Below the pieces are notes generated by a model, which made no database searches, was not told the origin of the DNA, and was given only the letters and a program-made list of their open reading frames with translations. The position numbers and the translations under genes were made by a program. From assembly GCA_013396915.1 (NCBI GenBank), contig VWZL01000431.1, forward strand, positions 1-64,000: 64,000 nucleotides of DNA, in the 5' to 3' direction. Below, piece after piece: positions 48,702 to 62,989 of this stretch (position 1 is the first letter of the stretch; each line of letters starts with the position of its first letter). This DNA is from Stercorarius parasiticus (lineage: Eukaryota > Chordata > Aves > Charadriiformes > Stercorariidae).

Positions 48702-51700
48702 TCACAGAGCTGTATCCGAAAACACACATAGAGTGTGTGCAGGGCCTCGGAGCAGGAATAAGGAAGGAAGGGAAAGTCACTTACTGTGTGACCAACAGCG
48801 CTTGCTGTCTGGCAGATATGGTCTAAACCAAGCCTGGAATTGAGAAATTTATCTACTGTGCCTTTTTTTTGTTTGTTTTAAGAAGCTTTTGCCAAAGAAG
48901 ATGCCACGTTACCAGGAAATGACTTTTTGACGCGATACCATATTTTCTGCTGAGTTGTTCTGCACAACTGACTGGACTGAATGCCTAGCTCCACAAAAAC
49001 AATTGAGATGAGGCCTCCTGATACAAGGGAGCTGTTTTCCATTGACACAGGCTGCTTTTTAAAAATATTTATGAAGGCACAGTAAGCATAAGCGACACTG
49101 GAAAGACTGGTGCCATGAATGTTGATATGATTTTCTTAATATAAGCCTCTTCATCGCATCCTGAAGCAAAGCCAATGTGGGAACAACAACTCTCTCTCCT
49201 TGTTTCATGCGAAGCTGCTGTCTGACATAGATCCCAGGCACAGGGTGGTCCTAAGGGAGGTCCCTAGACCCTGGTGAGAAGACCTCTCCATGCTGCACTT
49301 TGGGCAGGATTTTGCCCATTGAATAGGTAGGGAGAAAGATGGGCAGGCACACAGGCACACCTTTCCTTGCTGTTTTAATTTGGCCAGTCCCTCAGCTGAA
49401 TGCAAGCAATCCCTGGCCAAGACAAGCATGGAAAGAAGAAACATGGTGACGGGCCCATGGCTATATCTAGGCTGCCTGCAAAGGGAGGCAACATGGCCAC
49501 TTTCAGTATTAGCCTTGTTTACTTCCACCTTGTGTGGGTGAGCCAGCGAGCCCCGGCTGTGCTTGTGGAGACAGTCCCATACTGGGCACATGCATGGGAC
49601 CTGCACTGGAGACACTGCCCCACAGGCACCATGTCAGCCTCCTCCCATGTCTGCTGTGGCTGAATCCCAAAGCGCCTACGAATCCCCTGGCTCACGGGCC
49701 AAATCCAGTCGTTCCTGTGGGAACATGGTCCACCTGCAAGCTACCATCCACAAGGAGGGAAAGACACTTGCACTGTAAAGGAGTGAAAAATATGTTTGTC
49801 TCCCCTTTAAGGATAAAATACTGATTCTTATTAGCAAAGTATGTGTAAAAAGATGACGTTTTGGCCACAGCAAGGGACATTGCTTTGCAAAACACGAACT
49901 GAGTTTCTCTTTGTAACAATTTTTATAGGGGCACATCTATCATATTTTCAGTAAGTTGCTAAAGATGTATCAATCCAGTGTAGGGGTTGGTTCTGACACA
50001 GTTTGCTTCCCACAGCTCGGTCATCACTTGGAAAAAAAACCTAAAAATCTCTTTTCAAGATTAGTGCAGTCATGTTGGCCATCAGTGAGCAACAAGGGGA
50101 AGGCTTTAAGGAGACGGGAGATTTAACTGGTGTATATTAACAGTAAGACTGACTGTGATTGTGTATCTTGTGTATCTTTTGTATCTTGTTTGCAGTGAAA
50201 GAAGAGCTATTTGAGTGCTTTCCTGTGATTCACCATAATTTCAAGTTGAAAGAGATAGATTTGACCTGCTTCATCAGGAGTCAACTATTTCTGAAAACTT
50301 TCTTTGGATAGCTTGCTCCAGTGGCTTATTTGACTTGCTACAAAAAACCCGATCATTTACACAGGAACTTGGCAAATCTCAATTGCTTCCATTCCAGTCT
50401 GGGAAGTTTTATTGCACTCTCTTGAGAAGAGTGGCAGTTGTGTGAATAAGGCCTTTTAAGTGCCACTGGCAGCACAGAAGGGGCTAAATTTGCCCTGTTA
50501 CAAAGAGCAGCAATTTTCATGATTCTTAGAAGCAGTTCTGTCGCTCAGTCTTGCAGGCATGCCCAAGAAGCCCTACTGGGCTATTATTTCCAGGTTCTGA
50601 GATAATAGCTTTGAGGAGACAGCAAGTGTGTGCCGGTCTGGAGCATCAATCAGCGTTGTGCGGTGGGAGCAACATAGGTTGGGCAGGCAGAGCAGGCCAC
50701 CTGCAGCCACAGGGCTCCAGAGGCAAGGGGGTTGCAGGCACTGGAACACGAGCGAGAAAAGAGCGCACACACTTCCAACTGCTCAGCAGAGAGATCAGCT
50801 GCAGATGACCATGGGCCGGTATCAGTCTGTCTCCTCTGCTAATTGGGTTTTTCTGAGCTAAACATGGTGCTGGCGGGCAAATAGAGTCCCTGGAGCAATG
50901 GAGGGAAAAGCTTCACCAGTCGTTAGAAGCTGGCTTTCAACCAATGTGCACAGCGAGATTTTTTTTTCCTGATACTAATTTAACAGCTCAGCAAACATAA
51001 AGCCAATGAGCAGATGAAATATGATGAATTTCCTAGACTAGCTAGAAATGAAACACAAGCAGTAGTGTCTGTGGGGTAGAAAGCAGCCCTTGGCCATAGC
51101 AGATTCTGCAATTTGGATAGCGTTTGGGGGGCTCCTGTCCAAATCCCTCTCTGTCACACCTGGTTTACTGGCATGTACGATATGTCCTAACCATCACAGC
51201 AGTGAAGAGCTCACAGGCCAGATTCCAGCCCTAGGACTGCTTCTGACTTCCAGCAATTTCTTGTTACTGATGGAAGCAAAGGGAACAGGAGCCAGAGCAG
51301 CAACACAAACCATTGTGGCTCTGAGAATGGGAAAAATGTTCACACAACAATGGTTGAAAAATATTTTGGATTCAAGGAACAACTATGAGAATATGAGTTT
51401 TCTAGAAGCATAAATTTGTTAGTCCTCTAGGATAAGCATGCCATGATAAAATACAGCAATAAAAAATTACTGACTGAATTGCTTGAGATGGTGCATGGAG
51501 AAGTGAGAAGGCAGGAGAGGTGATGTTAATAAATCACTGTCCTGTCCAGCAGGCTTCCATTATTCAGAGAGAAGGGCAATTACGAAGGCATACCGCTGCC
51601 CCGCTTTCAAAGTTTAACATTCCTGTTTGATATCTGATCTAGCAAACAGTGTTAGGAGGTATCCAAGCAGCATGCACAGCACTTTAAACGATTAAGGGAG

Positions 51701-54600
51701 CAGGGTGCTTGAGCACGTTGGCATTCTAGGCCATAGCTCTCCACCAATTAAAGACATACATACATATGCCTCTCCTTAGATACTTATTGATCCGGCACAA
51801 ATTTGTTTTCACCAAGAAGGGGAAACCACATTCCTGGCTCAGATTCACTAGTTTGAGGTCTGAAGCTGCTGCATCCCTGAGACAGGTGGTCTTACACTGC
51901 CAAAATCAGAAGCTGCCTCCACTTCTTTCCTTTCTAAAGTGATGGTTGTGCTCCCACTGGACTCCAGCTCTCCACTTCAAGAGAAAGGTCACTGAAGCGT
52001 TGGCAAGATCGGGTGGGCAGCTCAGTCACAGCCACCTCCTCACCCTCCCCAAATAACAGGCTGGTTGGCTTCAAATCCAGTGACTCTAATCCCACAGGAC
52101 GGATTCAAACCTAGAGGCAGATACTTTGTGCTCAACTCAGTGAGTGTGACGCCTACCCTTGAAAACAAACCCCTGAGATGCAAGCTTGCTTCAGCACAAA
52201 GTTGCAAGTACTTTGGTTTCTGCATCTGCATTTATCCCCTCCTGCTTCCAGTGGTCATTGGAGGGCTGACCATGAATTAAGGAAACAAAATTCTTTCATC
52301 TGATCGCATGCTTGCCCATCATAACCTTGCTGCAACCTTCCACAATGGCCCCAGTAACCTCTGATAAATTGGAGAACACTGCACCATGGGTTGGGGCGTT
52401 AGCTCTTGCCTGGGCTCCTTCTCACTGACTCCGAAGCCCAGCTACAAAACAGGGCTAACGAGACTAATTAAGGTAAATTTTTATAAATATCTACTGGACG
52501 CAGAGTCCAACTGAGTGTACAGCCCACTATGAACTGGGAGTTGAAATATCAGTTTGGCTTGCCTGACCTTTAGACTCACATCTTTATTTATGGTTTGAAC
52601 CACCTTCTCCTCCCCCGAGCACGGTCAGGGTTTAATCATTTGAAAGAAGAGGAAGGGGGTGCTTGGAGTAGCTCTAGCAGTGATGGGGTAAGGATAAAAG
52701 CCAGGCAAGCTTCAGGCTCTGCAGGAGAGGTACTTACTGTGCATTATTTCCTTTTGCTTTCGAATGCTTCAACTTTCCATGCCACTTCTGTATCACTTAT
52801 CAAGCCTCTTGTGGGTTCAAAACTAATTTGCAGAGCAGGGAGAGAGCTTACTGGAACCAACATCTCTATACTGCAGGTCAAATGCTCTGTTGTTTTCCCC
52901 CGGTTTGGTCAGTACCATGGCCCTCCCCTTGCTGCTGTGCTGTGCAAAGCAACTTGGAGCGGAAATAGGCAGATGGCTAGGCAGGGTTTCAGCCTGCTAA
53001 CCCTCAACTAGTTAAAACTGACATATGCCTTTCATAGTACCTCACGTCAGCTTGGGTTGTCAAGTTCATACGCTGAAAGTTGTCATCTCTGACTGAGATA
53101 CTCATTTCATCCAGCTGCTACAGCTTTCTTGTGGCTTTTGGGGAGGACCCACAGAAAAACCTCTTTCTTGTGGAAAGACCCACTGACCTACTTGACCTGT
53201 GGTTGATTCCCCTTAGCCTGTCTGTTGTGGATCTCTTCTCCTCAAGATTTTAGTCCAAGAAAGCATGGGACTGACTCTGCTCCTGCTGACACAATGTCGA
53301 TGGTTTGTAGCCCCAGGGACTGCATGGAGCTGCACGGGTGACTGCCAGGCCCTGGTATGAATGAGTCTCCACCATCCTTCAGCTGCCAGGTCAGAGGCTG
53401 CTTACTGAAAGTGATGGTCACAAACAGGCAGGTGCCCTGGCAGCATTAGCTCCTTCCTCTGGGTAGTATTTGCTCTGTAAGTTTATAATAGCGGTTCTCA
53501 TCTCAGTAGTTACTGTCTCATTCACTGGAATGTTCAGGTATTCAGAAGGGAGATGCTTTCATTTTTCAGCAGAGAAAAACACACTGGATCAAGGCAAGAG
53601 GAGGCAAGAAATCTGCCATCCTCATCCTCTCAACCTTCCTCTCATCTTCCTTGAAGAAGTTCTAGCAGCAAACACATCTATATCTGGATGGTTTGTGATG
53701 GATCTGGATGTCCCACCAAAGAGACTCTCAGAAACCAACTCTTTACAAAGAGGAGAAGCTCACAAGTCATGTTAGTACCACTGTCACCTCTGAGCTAAAC
53801 CAGCAGGCTTTGCAAATGTCATTCTTTGCTCCTCTCCAATTTTTTCGCTACTTGTCTCAAGTAGCTTTTTATTACAAGCAGATGTGAAGGGCTTTTTAAC
53901 AATCTATGGCACAGTCCAACAATCCAAGTGGATTTGCCTGCACTCCACTCAGGAGGCTGGGGAGCATCCTGGTCTGAGGGACAAAGTCTTGTCCATATCA
54001 GCAAAATCCAAGGGTGGAGATCAGTGGAACAGGATGCCAATAGAGCCTCCATCTCCTTTGCATTTGCACCTACTGATGACTGTGTCAGTGCCAGCTGGAA
54101 CTTTTGGCTGAGCTATCAAGTGGAAGCCCCGACATGCAGCACCTGAATGAAAAGGTTCCATGATCCTAGAGACAAAGCCAGAGGTACGGTGTTTCATATC
54201 CAGAGGGGGTATGCAGTCTCACCCAAAACAACCTCAAAATATAGAACGTCCAGGTTAAACCTTTATGTTCAGTGGACACATTCATGTACTCACACGTGCA
54301 TGGATCCACAGCTAATAAAATAGCATTAGTTCTCGTATGAACACACTAAACTGAAGAAGCACCCTTTAATTACGCTTAGGTTCAGAATGTTAAAAACTCC
54401 CCAAAGGACTTAACTGCGACTAACCTACTGGTCAAGATCAGTTATCCTGTCCTTAGCTGTTTCTGTGATGTAGTAGTGGTACCACTGTTGCTACTGTGAG
54501 GTGCATGGTGCAATAGATGAAGACCTCTCCTATGCTGCTGTAAATTGTAGGTGTTCTGTGCCTGGGAGCTCACTTTCTAGGGCACGCTTCTGAACCACCT
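48702..54600. other. Non-coding; no gene seen
   Basis: Mixed composition. gtatctt repeats three times near 50160-50190. Frames up to 138 codons (49205-49615 minus, 52595-53011 plus) overlap others and lack splice or start context. No recognised repeat. Confidence 0.45.
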
Positions 54601-57600
54601 AACAGAAGTGCGTAGATTTTAACAGAAAGCAAACCATTTAAGTTCTTGAGTTATCCTCTCTCTTTCGTGCCCCAAGAAAAAGTGCTAGTTTATATCTCAT
54701 TTTCTCCAGTCAAAGAGCTTGTTCTGCAAAGTAGCCTTCAAGCACTTCTGGTTTAACCACTGCTGACCTCCAAACCCCCAAGTATTCACTCAACAGATAT
54801 TTGAAATGCCTTTGAACTGCACCTAAGAGGAATGCAGGTACAGGAACTTTATTCCAGGCTGCAGAACATTAACTGGTTTTACCCAGCTGACACTGGCAAT
54901 TTGGTTTCCATCACTCAACATCTCTGCCTCAGGGGAACAAATGCACAGATTGAATTTTGGCAATGTGCACCAGAGCCCCATTTCAGAAGATGTTTATTAG
55001 CTATCTTACCATCAACAGAGCAGAAAGAGGCTTTTCAGAGAGGTTGCATCCTATCCTCTTGAGCAATTCTTGAATCATTATCTCAGGATCTCACATTTCA
55101 AATACTGTAATAAGTGAAACAGTTCCTTCGGAAACTGGCAGTCCACAGTCACCTTCTGATATCCCTATCAGTATTCTCAGAGTGGGAAGGCTCAGTGAGT
55201 CTCTGATTTAGATGGGGGAACTTTTTTCCACAGCTGTAATAGACCCATTGTGACAGTGAAGGTCTTTCTGGATTGCTAGTATTTCTTGGCAATATAGGCT
55301 CAATATTTTCCTTAGAGTAGTGGAAAATTCCCTGTTAAAGATTTGGAAAGTCTTGTCTCTCTAACGTCCTGGAGGCTGGACTCTTGTAATCCACCTTTAC
55401 CTTGGATGGCCTTTCTACAGTCTGGTGTAGTGCCACCTCCTGACCGGAGCTTCCCAGGCATGGGTTTTCACCTCATCTTGTCCCAGTGCTAGCAGACCAT
55501 TTGTTCTGGAGAGAACCGGGGAGGAAAGAGAGGCCTGCAGTGCCCCGAACCTCCTGCTCTTGTCAGAGAGATGTGCTTGTGAACCTGAAGCCTGAGAGAA
55601 ACATCTGGGTCTGTCAGCCTGCAATGAATATGGATGTTCTGAGCCACAGAGGTAGCTTCGATTTGTCTGTGTAGCAACATAAACTACTAGGAAAAACTGG
55701 CCATTTACCACAGCACCTTATGGGCTTTAAGAACTGACCCGCTATAGGTATTGAACAGCTTCGTCACTCCACTGCCAGCCACTACTCCTCCAGCTGGCCA
55801 CATGTCAAAGTGGTTTTGATGTGAAATTTTTTCTCTTTAAGTCCTCCTTATCACCCCCACCCAAGCCTGTGGTCACAGCACGTATTTTGTCATCAGCTTT
55901 GGGAGAAATCATGACAAGGTAAGGATGATCAGCAGGAGCCGACATCCTGGCTCCTGGATTCCCTGGAGTGTGCAGCTTGGTGGAAGGAAGGACTTTGTGT
56001 CTTCCTTTTAACTAGGCACAAATCCTGCCTTTTCTGAAGGGGGGGATTGTGGGATCACATCGGTGAGGCCAGAATTTTACCCTTCTGCTTCTAGAAGCAC
56101 ACTGTAAAGGTAGCTGCAAGCGGAGAACTGTTCAGGTGTGATGGAATGCTGCTGTACTACTGCTCCTGTGCCAGGGTTAGCAGCGGGCTGAGGGCACAGG
56201 GGAGAGCAATGGGAGCCGCCAGCATGCTGCACCATTTTCAGATGGGGAGGTCTCTTCCTCAGGTCCTGCACAGTGGTCTCTTTTTTTCCAGAGTAGGTGC
56301 AGAAGTCATCGTATTTTCTTAGCACTGATTTTCATAAGGAAAGGACTTTATGGAAAACACATGCAATTGACTTAAAGACTGATGCTACCAACACCTGCCA
56401 TTCCTATTTATGTCTATTTTTAATATCTCTTCACACAATGCTGATGCAGCACAATCTCTATTGTATAACATCCTTCCTAGAAGCTGAACTTTGCCAAGAA
56501 ATTTCACACAACCACATGTAGAAATAACCAGATAAATCTCCAGCAAAATGGATGAAGCTTTCTGTATATTTTTTAGTGTCTTGAAAGATTTTGCCTGACC
56601 TTAATGCCCAGAGATATGCCAGCATCTTATGAAAAGAGATTAAAGCTCAGAACATGTTGGCTGCCCGTGGGCACACTCTGATGCATCGAGAATGCCCAAG
56701 CCCCTGGCCACTGTAGCCCCTCAGGGTGAACGATGGCTTTAAATCCTTGGGAATGTGCTGAATTTCTCTGTACCTATCAGTTACGTCCCACTTGCTGTGA
56801 ATGACCGACCGCTTGAGCCTTTAGGTGCAGGACTGCACTATTTTCCTGCAAGGGTTAAAACTACTGCTTTCCAACCCAAATCCCAAATCTTGACTCCTAG
56901 CCTACAGTAATCTACTGTATTCTAAATAGCAGGACTCACAAAAGTGTTACTTTTAAATTTAAAAATTTAAATTTAAGTGAATTAAGCTGTATTTGAGTTA
57001 CATTATTTGAGTACATTGAGTTATGTTAGCAGTTTATTAATGGTATGTGAATGAGTGTACACACACAGTGCATAGAATTCACCTGCCTCCTTCTTCCAGA
57101 GAAAGCAGCTTTACTGAGTTCTTCTGTTAGGTATTTGTTGAAGATGAGACTAAAAACCAAACCTGAGCTATTTGGATCATCTGCCTCAGTGCATCTGAGC
57201 TATGTGATTCCCCTTTCCTGCTCCTGACAACAGAACTCATTTGCTTGTTACCCTCACTTTGTTGCGGTGGATAATTCTATGTAGCTTTTGGATATCAGCT
57301 ATGGAAACCACGCCAGCTTCTCCAAAGTAGGTATTGTTAGTAGCTTGTCACAGTTCAGTGGTGACACGAAACTCAGTTTCATCCCTGCATTTTGGAGCAA
57401 ATTAAAACACTATTTGATATTTTAGGGGCCTTTGTTCTTTAACACATAGCTCTTTGCCAATGCACTTTGGCAGCTTCTTTGGACACCAGTGCATGAAGCT
57501 TGTTTCTGTGGAAGGCCTGAAGTCCTGAGTTCCTGCTGCTTGTTTCTGCTGTGCCATGGTGGAAGGTGCTATTGGGCCTTGCCATGCCTGGGTGAATCCG

Positions 57601-58739
57601 ACACTTGCTAGGAGCTCTGGCTTTCTAGCCAGGAGCTGCTGCAAGCATCCATTCCCTTGTTTCTAAAGCCCTTTCCATCCCTTTTCCCCCTGTGCTTCTG
57701 GGCCATATTCAGACTCCCTCATATATTGCCTATGCCCAACAGCACTTTTTAAGCAGCATCCATGGGACCAGACATCCAGCTGCCTCTAAGGTCTGTAGAG
57801 GGGCTGGTGCGACAGCCCTATACCTCTTATTTTACTTGTTTCTCTATCCCACCTTCAAAATCTAAGCAATCCTGCTCACTCCTCTCTTTCTGGTAGTCAC
57901 TTATCCCCATCTCGGGGACATCATGCTGCTTCCACGCTGCTCCCTAGCTCATGGCCTCTGAAAGGACTGGTAGGAGAAGCGCTTTGCAGGGTGTGTTCCT
58001 CAGCGAGAGCAAGCTGATCCCACAGAGCATCCCGTCCTCCAAGTGGACCTGATGACAAGAAAAAAAAAAAAATTCTCTCTAAGACCTGTACCCTGCAGAA
58101 CCACCGGCTGCCCAGGTCCTCCCCACTGTTGTTCCTGCGGGCGCAGAGACAGGCTGACATGCACCAAAGCCACAGCAGAGAGGTGGGAGGTGGAGGCTAA
58201 CAGAGAAAGAGAATCAAAGCCCTCTCCCCCTGCTCAGGAAATAAATTCTGTGTATCCCAGAGGCCATGGACTATGTGCCTTTCAAAGCAGACATTGACAA
58301 CACATTCATGCCTGAATTAGGACCCACCACCATGCACCAGATCTTGCTGATATTCAATATGTTGTACCAGCTTCTGCTTCAATAGGGCTTTCTGAGGTCT
58401 AGGAAACTCCCCTAGTGTCTCAGATGCTGGCAAGTTGCTTTTTAGTACTCGGTGCCATTGCTACTTAGTATGGTGGGAGAAATGAGTGGCTGCTCTGCCC
58501 AGATCCCACCTCACTTGCATTTCCATAGCCACGTCAGGAAAATTACAAAGCAAAACAAAACACCTTTCAGCACAAATTCCTTTTGTTAACAGGCAACTGT
58601 AGTCTTCCCGTAATGTCTGAGCAAGAGACAATCACAGCCACAACTGCTCGGGTGTTGCCTCTGGAATTTGGAAGGATGAAATCATCACACATCCCACCAC
58701 CCCACTCACTTTGAGGCATTTCTGACTAGGCTCATACGA
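54601..58739. other. Non-coding; no gene seen
   Basis: An AT-only (TTTAAA-like) stretch of near-palindromic sequence lies at about 56951-56977. An A run near 58060-58073 interrupts random frames. No gene recognised. Confidence 0.45.
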
Positions 58740-58806
58740 TGTGGTTGCCTCCAATTAGGAGGCACTGGGATCAGTGATTCAGGAGGTCACTTCCAGTCCT
58801 GAGGCC
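58740..58806 (+). mobile_element. Probable CR1/L3 3' tail fragment, sense strand
   Basis: aggaggtcacttccagtcct (58781-58800) matches the near-terminal CR1/L3 phrase 'gaggtcccttccagtcct'. The flanks do not extend the match clearly, so only the tail is called. Confidence 0.35.
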
Positions 58807-59569
58807 CTTAAATAGCATGGAAAGAGTTAGTCTGAGGTTGCCGGTAGAAGGCAACGATAATTGTTAAAAATGGCTCAGGGCCTGGTAGTGTGTGACTAGG
58901 GCAGGAGTGGGGAAAGTCTGGTCCTGCTGTTGCTTAACACAATTCGTGAGTTTTGGCAAATCTTTAATCCCGCTGTCCTTTATGTTCCGAGTAAGTTTGT
59001 CCCCTGGGAGCGATGGCTCTTCCCAGCCTCTGTAAGGCCCTGTGATCTGTGTGTATCCTTGACTCATGCTGGCTACTGGCAGCCAGTCTGGGTCAGCAGC
59101 AACACACCGACTGACTGACAGAATGACTCAGTGTCATTAGGAGTGGCCAGTATAGCGTGTTGCACTACGTACAGTTTTGTATCAGTTGCACCTCGATGGA
59201 GATGGAGGTACTCGTCACGTATGTGACTATCCCTCTCCTGCACTCCTGGGAACGTCTCCTTGTAGGACGCAACGGGCACTATCGCATCTTCTGGTCCAAC
59301 CCTCTGCAGGGCAGTTAGAGAGTCAGGAGTATGCTTGTATAATGCAGCTAATCGGTCGGGAAGGCTGCTTTAAGAGCCTTTACTCCTTTAAAAAAACAAA
59401 AGTCAAGCAGTCTAATTGACTACCACAAAATAAAGCCCTTCCCTCCTTTCCCACGTGCCTGTCCAATATTAAATAACATCCTCCTGTCCAAACTGGGACA
59501 GAGCCCTGCACACCCTGGGCATCTAGAGCCTCAAAGGAACTTTCTCACACAGGGTATGGGACACAAAAT
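58807..59569. other. Non-coding; no gene seen
   Basis: Short overlapping frames only; no recognised repeat. Confidence 0.45.
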
Positions 59570-60330
59570 GCAGAAATATGTTTATATGGATGTGTTTATA
59601 GTCACACGTAATTATGCAGCAGCGAGGCATTTTACAGGCTTGTCCTCCCTCGGTCTCCGACAAAGATTGCCTTTAATGTTTCAGTGATGTACCAGTTCAA
59701 TGTTTACATCCCTTTTTATTGGGAAAGCAATTGTAAAATGTTTGACAGCAATGTTTCCTGTCTGTTATAAGCAGCACCAACAACTGATTTTAATTTCCTT
59801 AAAGAAGAAACCCACATTTGTGCTCTCTGAAAGCAAAAAACCGTATAAAACGTGTTTTGTGAGGCGTAATTTCTGGGCATGATGTGATGCCAGTCTCGAG
59901 CCTTGATGCTGAAAGTTGTTGTTCTGTAACTTATTACTGCTAGTTCCTCCTTTAGCCTGCAGACGAGAGTGCACGTACTAATAACTCAGCAGAATAATAC
60001 ATGTGGTAAGATATTCAGTAATATTCAGCTTTACCCATGCATTCTTTCTCCTCTGTTTTTGTACAGAGTTCCCCTTCTTCTTACAGTTAAGCCTGGACAT
60101 ATTTTTCTATTTTAAATTTTCCAATGATTTGTACAAGAGAGTATTAAATTGCTAAAGGGCATATTAAGTATTACAGCTCTGTTAAACTTGAATGAAGCAA
60201 TGCAGGTCTGGAACGCATTTAATAAATCTGCAGCTTGATAAGCAAACTTTCTTTGCCGAATCTGACATTCCTTTGCACTAATCACTTACGTGAAAGAGCT
60301 GCCTCTAATTCTTTGATTCTTTTAACTTCC
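59570..60330. promoter_or_regulatory. Candidate conserved non-coding element
   Basis: About 760 bases without repeats or long homopolymers, dense in factor-like words: cacacgtaattatgcag near 59604, gaggcgtaatttctgg near 59861, and other TAAT/ATTA cores up to 60290. The texture is that of conserved enhancers near developmental genes. Conservation cannot be judged from one genome. Confidence 0.25.
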
Positions 60331-62711
60331 TCACCCCAGGACTAAAACCAGCTGCAGGCCTCCCTTTCTCTTGGCACCAAATAATTTAAAACCCTTTCCA
60401 TAGCCTGCAGAGGAAGGTGTGGAGGAGCCGGGCACTGCAGAGGCTGCAGAGCCGTCCACACGGCCTCGATGGAGCACCCCTTGCTTACATTTTTCCAGCC
60501 TTTTTTGGTTTAGGTTTAGTTTTTTTTAAAGTTGGAGAATGAGCACATAGCACACTCAGCTCTGAGGAGGACTCACAGTGAGTGTGTGGAAGTTGTATCA
60601 AGAAAACACCTATGTATGTCAGTGATGGAAGGGGGAAGAGATCAAGCCAGGCCACCCAGAATTGCCTGGGAAAGTTTGGAGACTTAGGACAGACTTTTTT
60701 TTAAGCTTTTTTTTTTTTATTTTTTAAATTGTTCTTTCATTTGAAAAGCCCACAGGTCATCTTCAGGGTGATTCACCTCCTTAATTTCACCCACAGGGTG
60801 GGTTGGCCATTGGACTAGGCTCCATGAGGAAAAGCTTGTGAAATGTGAGACCATTACAGTGGCAATGTAAGGTAGCAAATCAGTTTTGATGGGTGACAAC
60901 AATTCTAGTAGGCTTTTCTTTGCCTTTTGGTTTCTGCTGGTGGTGTATCCCGCCACCACGTCTGTCTTGCTCACTGTACCTTCTTGTCTCAGAGTTGTTC
61001 TGGCCTATTTGCTGTCTGCTACGCTTACGTTTACCCTATTAAATGAATTCAGCTGGGAAGATGACGAAACCCACTTCAACAGAGATTTCATGCCTTAGGA
61101 GGAGCCTGTATAAACTCTCAGACCTGTTGATAAAATAGCAAAGAAAAAACCTCCAGGCCTTTACGATGAAAGCTTCTGCTTTCTCATATCGTATGATAAA
61201 TAGCCTTATTAAAGTTAACACCTCTTGCCTGTGATAGCCTTTTGCACAGCCCTAGACTTGCTCTTGATCCTAAACTGGAGGGGAAGGCTGACAAGGGCAG
61301 AGCATGTACGCAGCTACATCGCTGCCGTGCTCCTGGAAGAGATCCTGACAACCGCTTTATTCTTAGTGCTGCACCTGTGGCGAGTCAGTGAGACGAACAA
61401 TTCTTTGACGAGATTCAGTTCCTCTGTTTAACGCCCCCCTTTGCAATGTCTTGTAGTAACTTCATTTTAAGTGATGTGAAGAGCGACAAATAAAACACTT
61501 GAGCACTATTCTCGTGACCCTCCAGCCAATAGTGCTTCACAAAGCAGAAGGACTTTTCTTCGTGGAAGTCCAGCTGCTAGAGGATGCTCAAAGAGCTGAT
61601 GTTGCGGGGCTGGCAAACTCAAGAGGAGTTTCTCAAGTCCCTTGACAAAAATCACGGCTGCTGCCCAGGACCTCTGGCTTTCCCTGGGGTGCAGCATGGT
61701 GCAGTCATGTCTGCAGGGACTCCCAGTTCCTCCGCACCAGGATGTTGGCAGAACAATGTCCGTGAAACAGCCCATTTCTCCCTGCTCATGTACTTGAGAG
61801 TCTGCCCAGCTGTGTGTCACTCTACCCAGGTAGCACCTGGGCACTCAGTTTCATGCCCAGGAGGAGCCAGGGAACAAGACAGGGGGGTGAACAGGCAGAG
61901 GAGAAGACACGGTGCCTGCCAGGTAGCAGGCAGGACAGGACACAACCCTTTGTTCAGGAGGAGAGAGCGGCAAGTGGTGATGGCAAAATGGATAGCAAGC
62001 TGCAGGATTGATGGTTGAGCCCTTGAGCTCAGTGAGAGGAAACTGGGTGTCTTTCTCCTTTAAAGTGAATGTACAGTAAACGGTCCCCATGCCGTGTGCC
62101 AGACTGGCAGGACAGAAAAGGAAAGCCAGTCTGTGTGAAGAGGGCAAGTACTGTATTGACAGGGGGAGCACAAGGCTCCTCATGCTTTTCTGATGACACG
62201 TTTCAACCCAGATCAAGCTCTTTAGGAGCGAGCTGCCTCATGTGTCATAGCCCTCAAATCCTTGGCCTCTGCGCTGAGACTACCAACGAGAATGCCAGCT
62301 ATGATGGTGGGTTTATTTTCACCAGACTGAATGGACTTCCCTCTCATTCCACAGAGAGCACGAGACAGCTGTAAGTTAGCAACAGCTTTTCCTTGGAGAG
62401 GGGCCCGAGGCATAAGATTTAAACCACCTAATCTCCCTCTGTGCCCGTGTCCCAGGATCTATATTCCATCCGGACCAAAATAGCTAACAAGGAACCACGG
62501 GTGAGTTCACCTAATGATAATTGCCCATGCCCCGTGTGGTGCTGCTAGAGAAGAGGTAATGGGAAGGGGGAAGGTATGGGGGGAGGGAAGGCTCCTGTTT
62601 GAAGCGAGGTGGTAGGAAGAGACCGAGGCTCCCTTTCCTGAAGAGCGAGGCTGGGTGAGGCACGTGCTTCTAAATGTGCCCTGTGAAGCTGGGATTGTAA
62701 CAGAGATTGTA
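60331..62711. other. Non-coding; A/T tract at 60690-60725
   Basis: T-rich low-complexity stretch at about 60690-60725. Frames of 112-144 codons at 61506-62018 overlap on both strands in several frames, typical of GC-richer chance frames. No gene recognised. Confidence 0.45.
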
Positions 62712-62727
62712 TCTCTCTCGAGAGAGA
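62712..62727. repeat. Perfect 16-bp CT/GA palindrome
   Basis: tctctctcgagagaga is its own reverse complement and is centred on an XhoI-type ctcgag. It lies about 280 bases upstream of the CpG-rich edge and could be a promoter-proximal GAGA-type element. Confidence 0.8.
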
Positions 62728-62989
62728 GCGATAAGAGTTTAGACTATTCATCTTTTCTGGGCTTTGATTTCGCCAGAAGAAAGGTACCATCTGTGCAGAA
62801 GTTTAACTTCTTCTTCCTACTGCCAAAAGTCAATGGGAATATGCTTTTGCAGATTTTACGTTTGTTCATCACAGATTGTTATAGCCCCTGCCTGGAAAGG
62901 ACTTTTCACACAGTTGGTTTCTTTGGTTGGCTCTTGAAAGTAAGCCATATATTATCATTTCAGTAGGCAGCAAGGCGCTTCCTTTCTCC

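Noticed and set aside
52060..52120. tRNA B-box-like word (ggattcaaacct complement)
   Set aside because: No matching A box at the right distance and no cloverleaf can be drawn around it.
60690..60974. Minus-strand frame ending in FKK-stop directly followed by an A-rich tract, resembling a retrocopy with a poly-A tail
   Set aside because: No parent protein is recognised, no 3' UTR separates stop from A-tract, and CR1-driven genomes rarely make such retrocopies; low-complexity coincidence is likelier.
61506..62018. 112- and 144-codon frames on opposite strands
   Set aside because: Mutually overlapping GC-rich chance frames with no domain and no consistent splice signals.
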